From Cephalotus follicularis (Eukaryota; Streptophyta; Magnoliopsida; Oxalidales; Cephalotaceae), in the NCBI GenBank assembly GCA_001972305.1, contig BDDD01000170.1, positions 202,044 to 266,043 on the forward strand: DNA of 64,000 nucleotides. Direction: 5' to 3'. Every line of letters starts with the position of its first letter. Position 1 is the first letter of the stretch. The position numbers were made by a program, and so were the translations under genes. Of the stretch, positions 46,593 to 58,100 are shown in pieces. The notes under the pieces are model-generated. The model ran no database searches. It saw nothing but the letters and a program-made list of their open reading frames with translations, and was not told where the DNA came from.

Positions 46593-48317
46593 ATGGTCAA
46601 ATTGCCATCCTAAGTGCCAAACATGAGGCTCTTGGCTTCCGGGAGGCCGAATGCCCTTCTTATGTGCCTTGGTAAAAAGTTTGACTTAAGAAATGCTTAA
46701 ATCGCATTCCTAAGTGCCAAAAATGAGGCCATGGCTTCCAGAAGGCTAAATGAAATTCATATCTGCCAGGGGAGAAGTGTTTGACTAAATGAAGGCTTAA
46801 ATTGACTTTCTAGACAACAAAGATAAGTCCTTGGTTCTCTAGCATACCAAATCACTTATATGTATCACGGTTTAAGTGTTTGACTTAACGAAGGCACATA
46901 TTTCCTTCCTAAATGCTAAAACATAAGGAACTTGGCTCCTGGAAGCCCAATTAACTTTCATATGTGCCAAGGGTGAAGTGTTTGAGTTAAGGAATGGTCA
47001 AATTGCTATCCTAATTGCCAAACATGAGGCTCTTAGCTTCTGAGAGACCAAATGCCCTTCTTATGTGCCTTGGTAAAGAGTTTGACTGAAGAAATGCTTA
47101 AATTTCCTTCCTAATTGCCAAAAATGTGGCCTTGGCTTCCAGAAGGCTAAATGACCTTCTTTTGTGTCAATGGTGAAGTGTTTGACTGAATGAAGGCTTA
47201 AATTGACTTTCTAGACACCAAACATGAGTCCTTTGGCCTCTAGCAGGCCAAATCATTTATACATGCCATGGTTTAAGTGTTTGACTTAACGCAGGCACAT
47301 ATTACCTTCCTTAGAGCAACACATAAGGACCTTGGCTATTGGAGGGCTAAATGACCTGCATATGTTCCAAGGGTGAAGTGTTTGAGTTAGCCATCAAAAG
47401 TGCCAAACATAAGGCTCTTCGATTTTGGGAGGCCATATGCCCTTTTTATGTGCCTTGGTAAAGAGTTTGACATAAGAAATGCTTAAATTGCATTCCTAAG
47501 TGCCAAAAATCAGGCCATGGCTTCCAAAAGGCTAAATGACATTCTTTGGTGCGAATGGTGAAGTGTTTGACTGAATGAAGGCCTAAATTGACTTTCTAGA
47601 CACCAAATATGATTTTTTTGGCCTATAGCAGGCCAAATTAGTTATATGTGCCACGGTTTAAGTGTTTGACTGAACCCAAGAACATATTACCTTCCTAAGT
47701 GATAAACATAAGGGTCGTGGCTCCTAGAAGGCCAAATGACCATCATATGTGTTATGGGTGAAGTGTTCTGAAATGGTCAAATTACCATCTTAAGCGACAA
47801 ACATGAGTCTCTTTGCTTCTGGGAGGCCAAACGCCCTTCTTATGTGCCTTGGTAAAGATTTTCACTTAGCAAATGCTAAAATTGCCTTCCCAGTTGCAAA
47901 AAAAGAGACCATGCCTTACAGAAGGCTGAATGACCTTCTTACGTGCCAAGGGTTAAGTGTTTGACTGAATGACAACTTAAATTGTCTTTCTAGACACGAA
48001 AGATGAGTCCTTTGGTCTCTAGTAGGCCAAATCACTTATATGTGCCACGGTTTACGTGTTTGACTTAACTAATTCACATATTTCCATCCTAAGTGCAAAA
48101 CATCAGGACCTTGGCTCTTGCAAGGCCAAATGACTCTCATATGTGCCAAGGGTGAAGTGTTTGAGTTAAGGAATGGTCAAATTGCCATCCTAAGTGCCAA
48201 AAACAAGGCTATTCGCTTTCGGGAGGCCAATGCCCTTCTTATGTGCCTTGGTAAAGCGCTTGACTGAAGAAATGCTTAAATTACCTTCCTGAGTGCTAAA
48301 AATGAGGCCATGGCTTC
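46593..48317. repeat. Satellite block between element C and solo LTR G2
   Basis: About 17 monomers of the 100-bp satellite. Its variants match those of the block at 40269-41906, so the two were one array before element C arrived. About two monomers appear to be missing at the C junction. The last five bases, GCTTC (48313-48317), are the target duplication of G2. Confidence 0.92.
48313..48317. repeat. Left target-site duplication of G2 (GCTTC)
   Basis: GCTTC precedes TGTAATTACC and is repeated at 51289-51293 after ACGTTACA. The uninterrupted satellite reads CCATGGCTTCCAGAAGG. Confidence 0.9.
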
Positions 48318-48394
48318 TGTAATTACCCGAATTTCCATTCAAGATATTAATTATGGAAAGATGATTGCTATTGTGTAGTTGACAAATATTTCAA

Positions 48395-48515
48395 GGGACC
48401 CGTAGTGTGACCCTACGGTCGGGGAGTTCGGGGGTTCCACTCCCCGGTGAGCGGACGGGGGGTCCCGCTCCCCGAACAGCGAGCAAGGGCTCGGGGGCAG
48501 CGCCCCGGGAAGAAA
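48395..48515. repeat. GC-rich inverted-repeat zone in G2
   Basis: A strongly GC-rich island in AT-rich surroundings with nested inverted repeats: GACCCTACGGTC, GGGGAGTTC...CACTCCCC and GGGGGCAGCGCCCCGG. It lies about 80-200 bp from the LTR start. Confidence 0.75.
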
Positions 48516-48544
48516 ATGGAATTTGTCTAAGTGTTGAGAATGGA

Positions 48545-48885
48545 AAACTATCTTAAGCGCCGACAGTTCCACTTCAAGCGTCGACGCTTGGGTAGTAACG
48601 GTCGACCCTTTTACCCCTCCTAACGACGCTTTAAACCAGTGCGATATCAAATTGGACAAGTGCCTATAACCGACGACACTTGGAAGAAAGCAGCGACGCT
48701 TTGAAGTTAAGCGCCAGCGCTTCAAGTTTAACGGACGACGCTTTGGAGATCAACTATTGAGGTTGACCTGGAGGAGACTTAATGCGGCGATGCTTTGTAG
48801 GAAAGCGTCAACGCTTTAGTCGGGATAGAAGTTGAAGAACTCAGTATATGGTCGTGACCGACGACGCTTAGTGATAAAGAGTCGA
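48545..48885. repeat. GCG-type TCGA palindrome cluster in G2
   Basis: Motifs include TTAAGCGCCGACAG, TCAAGCGTCGACGCTTGG, GGTCGACCC, AAGCGCCAGCGCTTC, GGACGACGCTTTGG and AAAGCGTCAACGCTTT. The best copy, AAGCGTCGACGCTT, is a perfect palindrome and is the motif type found in copia elements B and C. Confidence 0.78.
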
Positions 48886-49734
48886 TGCTTTGCCCTGTGT
48901 CAGGTGCAGAATTCTAGCTTTTTATCCCATTTCAGAGGATTTAAATGGATTGTGGGACACGTGTCAAGTAAGGGATGGAAGTCTTATGTTTTTTCTGCTA
49001 GAAATGGGCAGGTGGCATCATTGGATTGGATGGAATTCCATCACATGGGCTACTTAGGAGGCAAGCTCACATGGGTGATGTCATGGATGACACCATGCAA
49101 GCTAGGCCTCCAAGTTTGCCTCTCTTATATAGATATGTGTAAATTTAGCTGATGAAGGGTTGCTTTTCTGCTGAGATTGGAGAGGAGGATGCTTGGGAGA
49201 GAAGAAGAGAAGGAGATCAAGTGAGGTAAGGAGATTCTATACCCATTTTATCAAAGTTATTCCTCTGTTTTACTTCAAAATTATGTAGCAGATAGTTTTA
49301 TTGATATCTTTCTCATTTCTTGATGAAATTTCAAATGGTTTAATGTTTTGAAAATCCTAAGATGTCTACCTTAACTGTTATGTTTTATTCATCTCGAAAT
49401 TCTATCGAATTCTTGATGAAAAGCCATGTTTTCTTCTACAGCTCAGGTCCTATTTTCAAATGGAAATTGCAACTTTAAAAATTCATTGCAGCTTCGTTTC
49501 TCAATGGAATTTTATGATTTTTATCTCTATAGATTCATTGAGATGTCTGCTTTAACTTTTATGTTTTAAGTTTTCTATTAAAGTGATTATTTCTATATGA
49601 AATATCTATTTTAGAAAAGTTATGCAAAACTATTTTCTAAAGGTTTTTTGAGTGAATTACTCAAAGTGATGAGAAATGTTTTATGATTGTGAAATGAAAT
49701 GAAATGAAGGTTTCTACATGAGAAACCAGTTTTA

Positions 49735-50075
49735 GAAAGGCTTTACAATGATGTTTTATGAATGCTTTGGGCTGATCACTCAAGGTATTAAGAAAGATTT
49801 TATGAAATGATTTTATGAATGCATTTGAGTTAACTACTCAAATGAAGAGAAATCTTTTATGAATGCATTTGAGTTAAGCACTCAAATGAAGAGAAATGTT
49901 TAATGAAAGCATTGAGTTAAGCACACAAATGAAGAGAAATGTTGTATGAATGCATTTTAGTTAACTACTCAAATGAAGAGAAATGTTTTATGAATGCAAT
50001 TGAGTTAATTGCTCAAATGAAGAGAAATGTGTTATGAATGCTTTGAGCTGGTCACTCAAAGTATCAAGAAATGTT
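49735..50075 (+). repeat. Tandem repeat of ~46 bp in G2
   Basis: About six to seven imperfect copies of a unit with TGAATGCATTTGAGTTAA, CACTCAAATGAAGAGAAATG and TTTTA, for example at about 49825, 49860, 49940 and 49990. A related unit (TGCTTTGAGCTGGTCACTCAAAG) lies at both edges. Each unit contains an inverted TTTGAGT...ACTCAAA. Confidence 0.75.
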
Positions 50076-50117
50076 TTATGAAATGTTTTATGAAATCAAT
50101 TTATGATATGAACAACT

Positions 50118-50192
50118 ACTGGATTGCGATCCAGTGAGGATTAATCTCGTAAAGATTAATGAATGAACCACCCTTGGATTGCGATCCAAGGG
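50118..50192. repeat. Three adjacent hairpins in G2
   Basis: ACTGGAT-TGCG-ATCCAGT (50118-50135), TTAATCT-CGTAA-AGATTAA (about 50141-50159) and CCCTTGGAT-TGCG-ATCCAAGGG (50171-50192). The first and third share the same loop TGCG and the same inner stem GGAT/ATCC but differ outside it. Confidence 0.85.
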
Positions 50193-51288
50193 GAATGGAG
50201 CGAGATGCTCAAAGTTAATGGAGCCAAGCGTGCTCACGGACATGCATGTGATGTAAGGATAGTAATTGGGGAGTGCACAATGCCCCGGTGAAGCGGTGTA
50301 AGAGGGTTCATTAGAGGTTCACGACCATGAAGTTTTATGAAATGTTCTGTTTAATGAGATATGAACAGAAAAAGGGTTTTAAAGATGTTTTGTTTATGAA
50401 TATGAAGAAAATGATTTTAATGATGTTTTCAAGTATGGCTGTGATACCAGCCAAAAGAAGGTATGATTGGAAAACGTTTTTTATTGTTTTCAAGTATGCT
50501 GGTTATATATACCAGAAAATGTATGATTTTAGAAATGTTCTGGTTTTGAAAACTAGAAGAAGATTTTCAACGATGTTTTGAAATGTATGAACTGGAAATC
50601 GTTTTGATTTAAATTATCAAAAATAACGGATTTCGATAACGTTTTATGACTATGATTCTTACTGAGCTCTTTAAAGATCATTCCTTTCAATGTCTTGTTT
50701 TCAAAAAAATGTTATAGGAAACGTTGAACATGTAATTGGGAGTTCTAGAGGAAGTTCGTAAACGAAGTATCGGAAAGGAAGTATGTTATGTTATGAAGTT
50801 ATGTTTTAATGTCATGTGTTAATGTTTTCCGCTGTGTAATGTTTTATGATAGACGATGTATAAGATGTTAAAGTAAGGAATCGAATGCTATAGGCTATGA
50901 TGTTTTTACATAAGATGATAATGTCTTGAGAGTATGAGAAGTTAATAATAAAGGAGAGTATATGATTGTTTTATGATGTAATAAGTTCATGTTTTTCCGC
51001 TGTGAAATGTTACACGTTAAGTGATGTACAAATGTAAAGGTATTAGAAACAATCATGATAATGAGAATATGACATTTTGAAATTGATGTTTCAAAGATGT
51101 AAGCATATGTGATCCTGTGAAGTTATTGAGTAATAATGTTATGTTTTAAATCTAAACCAAAATTAAATTATATGAAATGGATCGTTAAATGATTGAACGG
51201 ATTGATGGTCAAACGTTACACCCACGTAACGCACCGATCTTCAGAGCTCGCTTTGAGCTTAAAGTGGACTTGGGTCAGGGACGTTACA

Positions 51289-54200
51289 GCTTCCATAACG
51301 CTAAATGACCTTCTTGTGTGCCAAGGGTGAAGTGTTTTATTGAATGAAGTCTCAAATTGACTTTCTAGACACCAAAGATGTGAAATATGGTCTCTACCAG
51401 GCCAAATTTCTTATATGTGCACGGTTGAAAGGTCTCACTTAACGTAGGCACATATTTCCTTCATAAGTGAAAAACATAAAGTCATTAGCTCGTGGAAGGC
51501 CAAATGACTTTCATATGTGCCAAGGGTGAAGTGTTTGAGTTAAGTAATTGTCAAATTGCCATCCTAAGTGTAAAACATGAGGCCCATGGCTTGCAGTAGG
51601 CAAAATGCCCTTCTTATGTGTTTTTGTAAGGAGTTTGACTTTAGAAAAGCTTAAATCGCCTTCCTAAGTGCCAAAAATGAGATCATGGCTTCCAAAAGGC
51701 TAAATGACCTTCTTATGTGCCAATGGTGAAGTGTTTGACTGAATGAACGCTTAAATTAACTTTCTAGACACCAAACATGAGTCCTTTGGTGTCTAATCGA
51801 CGATATCACTTATATGAGCCACGCTTTAAGCGTTTGACCTAACGAAGGCACATATTGAATTCCTAAGTGCAAAAATAATGACCTTGGCTCCTGGATGGCC
51901 AAATAACCTTCATATGTGCCAATGGTGAAGTGTTTGAGTTACGGAATGGTCAAATTGCCACCCTAATGGCAAAACATGAAGCTCTTAGTTTCCGGGAGGA
52001 CAAATTCCCTTCTTATGTGCCTCGGTAAAGAGTTTTACTTAATAAATGCTTAGATTTCCGTCCTAAGTGCCAAAAATAAGGCCATGGCCTATAGAAGGCT
52101 AAATGACCTTCTTGTGCGCCAAGGGTGAAGTGTTTGATTGAATGAAGGCGTAAATTGACTTTCTAGACACCAAAGATGAGTCATTTGGTCTCTAGCAGTC
52201 CAAATCACTTATATGTGCCACAGTTTAAGTGTTTAACTTAACGCAGACGCATGTTACCTTCCTAAGTGCAAAACATAAGGAGATTGGCTATTGGAAGGCT
52301 AAATGACCTTCATATGTGCTGAGGGTCAAGTGTTTGAGTTAAGAAATGGTTAAATTGCTATCCTAAGTGACAAACACGAGGCTCTTGGCTTTTGGGAGGC
52401 CAAATGCCCTTTGTATGTGCCTTGGTAAAGAGTTTGATTTAAGAAATGCTTAAATTGCTTTCCTCAGTGCCAAAAATGAGGCCATGGCTTAAAAAAGGCT
52501 AAATGACTTTCTTATGTGCCAAGGTTGAAGTGTTTGACTGAATGAAGGCTTAAATTGACTTTCTAGACAGCAAAGATGAGTCCTTTGGTCTCTAGCAGGC
52601 CAAAACACTTATACGTTCCACAATTTAAGTGTTTGATTACTTAACGAATGCACATATTTAATTCATAAGTGCTAAAACATAAGGACCTTCGCTCCTGGAA
52701 GGCCAATTGACTTTCATATGTGTAAAGGGTGAAGTGTTTTAGTGAAGGAATGGTCAGATAACCAATCTAAGGGCCAAACATGAGGCCCTGGGCCTCATGG
52801 AGGCGAAATGCCCTTCATATGCTTGGTAAAGAGCTTGACTCAAAAAATAATTAAATTGCCTTCCTGAGTCCCAAAAATGAGGCCATGGCTTCCAAAAGGC
52901 TAAATGCCCTTCTTGTGTGCAAAGGGTGAAGTGTTTGACTGAATGAAGGCTTAAATTGACTTTCTAGAGACCAAAGATGTCTCCTGTGGTCTCTAGCAGG
53001 TCAAATCACTTATATGTGCCACGGTTTAAAGGTTTGACTTAACGAAGGCACATATGTCCTTCCTAAGTGAAAAACATAGGGACATTTGCTCCTAGAAGGC
53101 CAAATTACTTTCATATGTGCCAAGGGTGAAGTGTTTGAGTTAAGGAATTGTCAAATTGCCATCCTAAGGGCTAAACATGAGGCTCTTGGCTTCCGGGAGG
53201 CCAAATGCCCTTCTTATGTGTCTTTGTAAGGAATTTCACTTAAGAAATGCCTAACATTGCCTTCATAAGTGCCAAAAATGAGGACATGGCTTCCAGAAGG
53301 CAAAATGACCTTCTTATGTGCCAATGGTGAAGTGTCTGACTGAATGCATGCTTAAATTGACTTTCTAGATACCCAACATGAGTCCTTTGGGCTGTAGTCG
53401 ACGGAATCACTTATATGTGCCATGGTTTAAGTATTTGACTTAACGAAGGCACATAATACCTTCCTAAGTGCAAAACAGAAGGACCTCGACTCCTAGAAGG
53501 CCAAATGACCTTCATATGTGCAAAGGATGAAGTGTTTGAGTTAAGGAATGTTCGAATTGTCATCCTAAGTGCCAAACATGAGAATCTTAGCTTCTGGGAG
53601 ATCAAATGCCCTTCTTTTGTGCCTTGGTAAATAGTTTGACTTAAAAAATTCTTAAATTGCCTTCCTAAGTACCAAAAATGAGGCCATGGCTTCCAGAAGG
53701 CTAAATGACCTTCTTGTGCGCCAAGGGTGAAGTGTTTGACTGAATGAAGACTTAATTGACTTTCTAGACACCAAAGTTGAGTCCTTTGATCTCTAGCAGG
53801 CCAAATCACTTATATATGCTACGGTTTAAGTGTATGACTTAACGCAGGCACATATTTCCTTCCAAAGTGCAAAACATAGGGAACTTGGTTCCTAGAAGGC
53901 AAATGACCTTCATATGTGCCAAGGGTGAAGTTTTTGAGTTAAGGAATGGTGAAATTGCCATCCTAGGGGCCAAACATGAGGCTATTGGCTTCCGGGAGGC
54001 CACATGCCCTTCTTATGTGCCTCGGTAAAGTGTTTGACTTAAGAAATGCTTAAATTGCCTTCCTAGGTGCCAAAAATAAGGCCATGGCTTCTAGAAGGTT
54101 AAATGAACTTCTTATGTGTCAAGGGTGAAGTGTTTGATGGAATAAAGGCTTAAATTGACTCTCTAGACACCAAATATGAGTCGTATGGTCTCTAGCAGGC

Positions 54201-55900
54201 CAAATAACTTATATGTGCCACAGTTTAAATGTTTGACTTAACGAAGGCACATATTTCCTTCCAAATATCAAAACATAAGGACCTTGGCTCCTGGAAGGCC
54301 AAATGACTTTCATATGTGCCAAGGGTGAAGTGTTCGAGTTAAGGAATGGTCAAATTTCCATCCTAAGTGCCAAACATGAAGCTCTTTGCTTCCAGGAGGC
54401 CAAATGACCTTCTTATGTGCGTTGATAAAGAGTTTAACTTATGAAATACTTAAATTTCCTTCCTAAGTGCCAAAATTGGGCCATGGCTTCAACAATGCTA
54501 AATGACCTTCTTATGTTCCACAAGTGAAGGCTTTGAATGAATAAAGGCTTAAATTGAATTTCTAGACACTAAAGATGAGTCCTTTGGTCTCTAGAAGGCC
54601 AAATCACATATATGTGCCACGTTAAGTGTATGACATAACGACGACACACATTTCCTTCCTAAGTGCAAAACATAAGGACCCTGGCTCCTGGAAGTCCAAT
54701 TGACTTTCAAATGTGCCAAGGGTGAAGTGTTTGTGTTAAGGAATGGTCAAATTGCAATCCTAAGTGCAAAACATGAGGCTCTTGGCTTCCGGGAGGTCAA
54801 ATGCCCTTCTTATGTGCCTTGGTAAAGAGTTTTAGTTAAGAAATGCTTAAATTGCCTTCCTAAGGGGAAAAAATGAGACCATGCCTTCCAAAAGGTTAAA
54901 TGACCTTCTTATGTGCCAATGGTGAAGTGTTTGACTAAATGAAGGCTTAAATTGACTTTCGGGACACCAACCCTGAGTCCTTTGACCTCTAGCCTGCGAA
55001 ATCAAATATATGTGTCACGGTTTAAATTTTTGTCTTAACGAAGGCACATATTGCCTTCCTAAGAGCAAAACATAAGGGCCATGGCTCATGGAAGACCAAA
55101 TGACTTTCATATATCCCAAGGGTGAAGTGCTTGAGCTAAGGAATGGTCAAATTGCCTTCCTAAGTGATAAACATGAGGCTCTTGGCCTCCGGGAGGCCAA
55201 AAGCCCTTCTTATGTGTCTTGGAAAGCGTTTGAGTTAAGAAATGCTTAAATTTCATTCCTAAGGGCCAAAAACGAGGCCATGGCTTCGAAAAGGCTAAAT
55301 GACCTTCATAGGTGCCAAGGGTGAAGTGTTTGACTAAATGATGGCTTAAATTTACTTTCTAGACACCAAAGATGAGTCCTTTGGTCTCTAGCAGGCCAAA
55401 TCGCTTTGATGTACCACTGTCTAAGTGTTTGACTTAACGAAGGCACATATTTCCTTCATAAGTGCTAAAACATAAGGACCTTGGATTCTAGAAGGCCAAT
55501 TGACTTTCATATGCGCCATGGGTGAAGTGTTTGAGTTAAGGAATGGCCAAATTGCCATCCTAAGTGCCAAACATGAGGCTCTTGGCTTTCGAGAGGCCAA
55601 ATGCCCTTCATATATGCCTTGGTAAAGAGTTTGACTTAAGAAATGCTTAAATTGCCTTCCTAATTGCCAAAAATGTGGCCTTGGCTTCCAGAAGGCTAAA
55701 TGACCTTCTTATGTACCAATGGTGAAGTGTTTAACTGAATGAAGGCTTAAATTTACTTTCTAGAAACCAAACCTGAGTATTTTGGTCTCTAGCAGGTCAA
55801 ATCACTTATATGTGTCACGGTTTAAGTGTTTTACTTAACGCAGACACATATTACCTTCCTAAGTGCAAAACATAAGGACCTTGGTTCTTGGAAGGCCAAA
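51289..55900. repeat. Satellite array, right-hand block
   Basis: About 46 monomers of the 100-bp satellite; the first five bases, GCTTC (51289-51293), are the right target duplication of G2. Monomer-specific variants recur near 52670 and 55463, about 2.79 kb apart. The previous match near 46917 is about 2.78 kb from 52670 once G2 is removed, suggesting a unit of about 28 monomers. It ends at GAAGGCCAAA, where a CACTA-like end begins. The open frame at 53411-53809 is fortuitous. Confidence 0.9.
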
Positions 55901-55916
55901 CACAACAATAAAACAG

Positions 55917-56098
55917 GCCTTTTGAAATGGTTTTTAAACGGAAAAATGGAATTTAAAAAAAGTGGCGTGTCAAAAGCCTTTTGAAACGGTTCCGGTCTAT
56001 TTGTTTCAAAAGGTACCCTTTTGAAACTGGTAATCTTCCCGTTTCAAGATGGGACCTTTTGAAACGGTTTTACCCTAACCGTTTCAAAAGGTTAATTT
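55917..56098. repeat. Subterminal CCTTTTGAAACGG repeats
   Basis: At least eight copies in both orientations, including GCCTTTTGAAATGG (55917), CCTTTTGAAACGGTTCC (55976), GTTTCAAAAGGTACCCTTTTGAAAC (56003), ACCTTTTGAAACGG (56053) and ACCGTTTCAAAAGGTT (56078). Palindromic subterminal motifs of this kind bind the transposase in CACTA families. Confidence 0.75.
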
Positions 56099-56338
56099 AA
56101 AAAAAAAAATCAATATACCATGGATTTGACAGGCGAACAAAGTTTGATAGGCCAACAAAGTCAGTGTCTTGAAATATATTAAGCAAGCTCATTAGCATAT
56201 TATAATTATGGGTTAAATAACATGGATTTGACAGGCCAACAAAGTTTTACAAGTCTATCTACCTCTCTGCTAATTGTGTTGGTAAAAAATTTTGATATGG
56301 ATTGAGTGTTCCTAACTGGTCAAGAAACAGAAACTTAC

Positions 56339-56536
56339 AGCTCTATTATCCGTTGCAACTCCAGATAAAACAAACATGAGGTAGAATGTGATTATGAACT
56401 CAAGCACAAAAGACTGGATATCTAACTCTGTAGGATGTGTTCCTACAAACACATCTTGCTTCCCATCAAATAGTAATCATGGGGTTCCATCTGCTAGCGT
56501 TGAACCAAGAATTTGAGACGATACATAAGCCGGTAC
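56339..56536 (-). pseudogene. NIP-type aquaporin, exon fragment with nonsense codon
   Basis: The exon is bounded by an acceptor (...TGAAG) and a donor GTAAGTTT. It reads VPAYVSSQILGSTLADGTP, then TGA where NIPs have Arg (GTLRLLF), then LLFDGKQDVFVGTHP, FVLEFIITFYLMFVLSG and VATDNRA. These are the loop and the transmembrane helix after the first NPA box of NOD26-like intrinsic proteins, which conduct glycerol, metalloids or water across membranes. The 198-bp exon keeps phase with the exon at 56939-57068. The nonsense codon and the lack of other exons make it a pseudogene fragment. Confidence 0.88.
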
Positions 56537-56938
56537 CTTCATGGTAGAAGGGAATAAAAAATAAATCAAATTCATGTATGAACACATCTATATTGATTTA
56601 TTAGACTTAGGTTTAGATATGTGGACACTTTTAACATACATAATTCGTCACCTGATTGATGTATCAAGTCACCTGTAAGTTTTTTGTGAAAAATAAAAAA
56701 TAATAATAATTGAAGTGTAAAAAATCTTTGGAGTAATACACATTTTGTGAGAATGTGAACATATAAAATGTCTTTCAACAAGAGTTGACTAATCAAAATG
56801 TGCCAACACTGCCTTTGAATTGGTTATCTAATTATAATCCAGTAAAAACACAAATTAAAAATAATACAACTCATTACATGTCAAAACAATTTATTTGTTT
56901 GGACACAACCACCTAAGAGTCGGTTTAAGTAGCTTTAC

Positions 56939-57068
56939 CTGCTTCCAGGGAAACCTCTTACAGGTGGCAAAAGCAATGGTAACTGCAGGGTTAAAATGGG
57001 CACCAGACATGTGGCAAACAGAGCAAACCAAGACCATCATGGCTAGTCCCCAATCTCGCTTGATGAAC
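56939..57068 (-). pseudogene. NIP-type aquaporin, exon with first NPA box
   Basis: Acceptor TTAAATTAG and donor GTAAAGC bound a 130-bp exon reading FIKRDWGLAMMVLVCSVCHM, then SGAHFNPAVTIAFATCKRFPWKQ. SGAHFNPAVT is the first NPA pore motif of NIP aquaporins. Substitutions in the preceding helix (usual VYSVGH reads VCSVCH) and an unusual start of the exon suggest decay. It is joined by an intron of about 400 bp to the exon at 56339-56536. No N-terminal exon is seen upstream in the window. Confidence 0.88.
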
Positions 57069-57466
57069 CTAATTTAAGCATGAGAGATTATAAGGTTTCT
57101 ATTATATATGCATATTTCTTAGAAGAATTATAGTAAAATCATCCCATATGCCCCACAAAACATTGAATACTGTAAAACAATGAGAAAATAGAGTTGATAC
57201 TCAGAATTTAAAATATTCAAAAGTTAACAAAAAAAAATCTAATACATGCTGCAAAGGAGTCGTCTTTTTGGGATGCGCCTAGCTTGCTTTAATAGAAAGC
57301 TTGAACGTTAGGAGAACAATGTTTGGCATAAAAACTTGCAGACATAACAAATGCAAAATCAACAAACTATTTCAGTATCTTGTTCAATTCAAGAATGTCA
57401 AGCAAAGAGATGTGGCTTATCGTGTATTTGTTGACAAGCAATTGTATCACATAGGGTATAATACCC
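57069..57466. other. Unassigned sequence between the two gene fragments
   Basis: About 400 bp, AT-rich, with no recognisable domain on either strand. Both the NIP intron sequence and the loss of similarity in the ABC1 exon (near 57467) fall here, so it should contain the junction of the two captured segments. Confidence 0.5.
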
Positions 57467-57659
57467 GTGCAATTGAAGCATAACCAAGAGGATACACATC
57501 AAACCTTTCAAATACATTGCCGACACTTCGACTGAATTCCCTCTCTAGCACAGCTAGAACAACATCAAATAGAGTTGGGGGAGCTCGATCACACAGTGTG
57601 ACAAGCCTTTTTACCCAAGCAACCGGGGCCAAATCAGGCTTTCCAATAATTTGGGCAAC
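57467..57659 (-). pseudogene. ABC1/ADCK-like kinase, exon fragment (truncated)
   Basis: After acceptor TTTAATTAG the exon reads VAQIIGKPDLAPVAWVKRLV, then TLCDRAPPTLFDVV, VLEREFSRSVGNVFERFDVY and PLGYASIA. This matches the start of the ABC1 (UbiB/ADCK) domain of plant ABC1-like kinases, where PLGSASIAQVHRA is the Ala-rich nucleotide loop. Similarity stops right after ASIA; the following codons are unrelated and run to a stop. ABC1 kinases act in chloroplasts or mitochondria on quinone and lipid metabolism. This fragment lacks the catalytic core. Confidence 0.85.
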
Positions 57660-58025
57660 CTAATTAAATCCTTCCCACATATTAAATAATAATAATAATA
57701 ACCATCATCATCAACCGATTGCACCTTTATGCTAAATTCAAGGATAAAAAAATGACTGCACCATTGAATTGTAGTGAGAAAAAGGTGGAAAGTAAACAAA
57801 AAACACGAGACGTTTCGTCAAACAGCTCAAGTCCATTTTCTTAACCATCTGAAAGAGTGTAAAAATACTGGTGCATGCGTATGGGAATTTTGCTATATTT
57901 GACCTTATACAAGAATAGGCAAAATAAAAACTCGTATAACACTATCAAGAAATAGACCAACAAAAAAACCCAGATGAATTGATAAATGAAGCTAAAGAAA
58001 AAAATAATAAAGGTTCAAATGAATT

Positions 58026-58030
<5 letters not shown>

Positions 58031-58078
<48 letters not shown>
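58031..58078. repeat. (GA)n microsatellite
   Basis: About 24 uninterrupted GA units within the intron between the two ABC1-like exons; a shorter run lies at about 58297-58318. The poly-Ser-Leu frames over it are artefacts. Confidence 0.97.
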
Positions 58079-58081
<3 letters not shown>

Positions 58082-58100
58082 AAATGAGGGATGCATGTAC

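Larger units (their letters stand above)
48318..51288 (+). mobile_element. G2: Ty3/gypsy-type solo LTR, 2971 bp
   Basis: It begins TGTAATTACCCGAATTTCC and ends GGGACGTTACA, with 5-bp terminal inverted repeats TGTAA/TTACA and a perfect 5-bp target duplication. No internal coding region or second LTR is present, so it is a solo LTR left by LTR-LTR recombination. Length and termini fit plant chromovirus (Tekay/Del) LTRs. It contains a GC-rich hairpin zone, a palindrome cluster, a possible TATA box at about 49125, a tandem repeat and a series of hairpins. Open frames within have no recognisable domain. Confidence 0.88.

Noticed and set aside
48351-48725. 124-codon minus-strand frame in solo LTR G2
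   Set aside because: It spans the GC-rich hairpins and palindrome cluster and shows no domain.
53411-53809. 132-codon open frame, and many 60-100-codon frames, in the satellite
   Set aside because: They recur with the monomers on the minus strand, have no domain, and the ~100-bp period cannot hold one frame. They are fortuitous.
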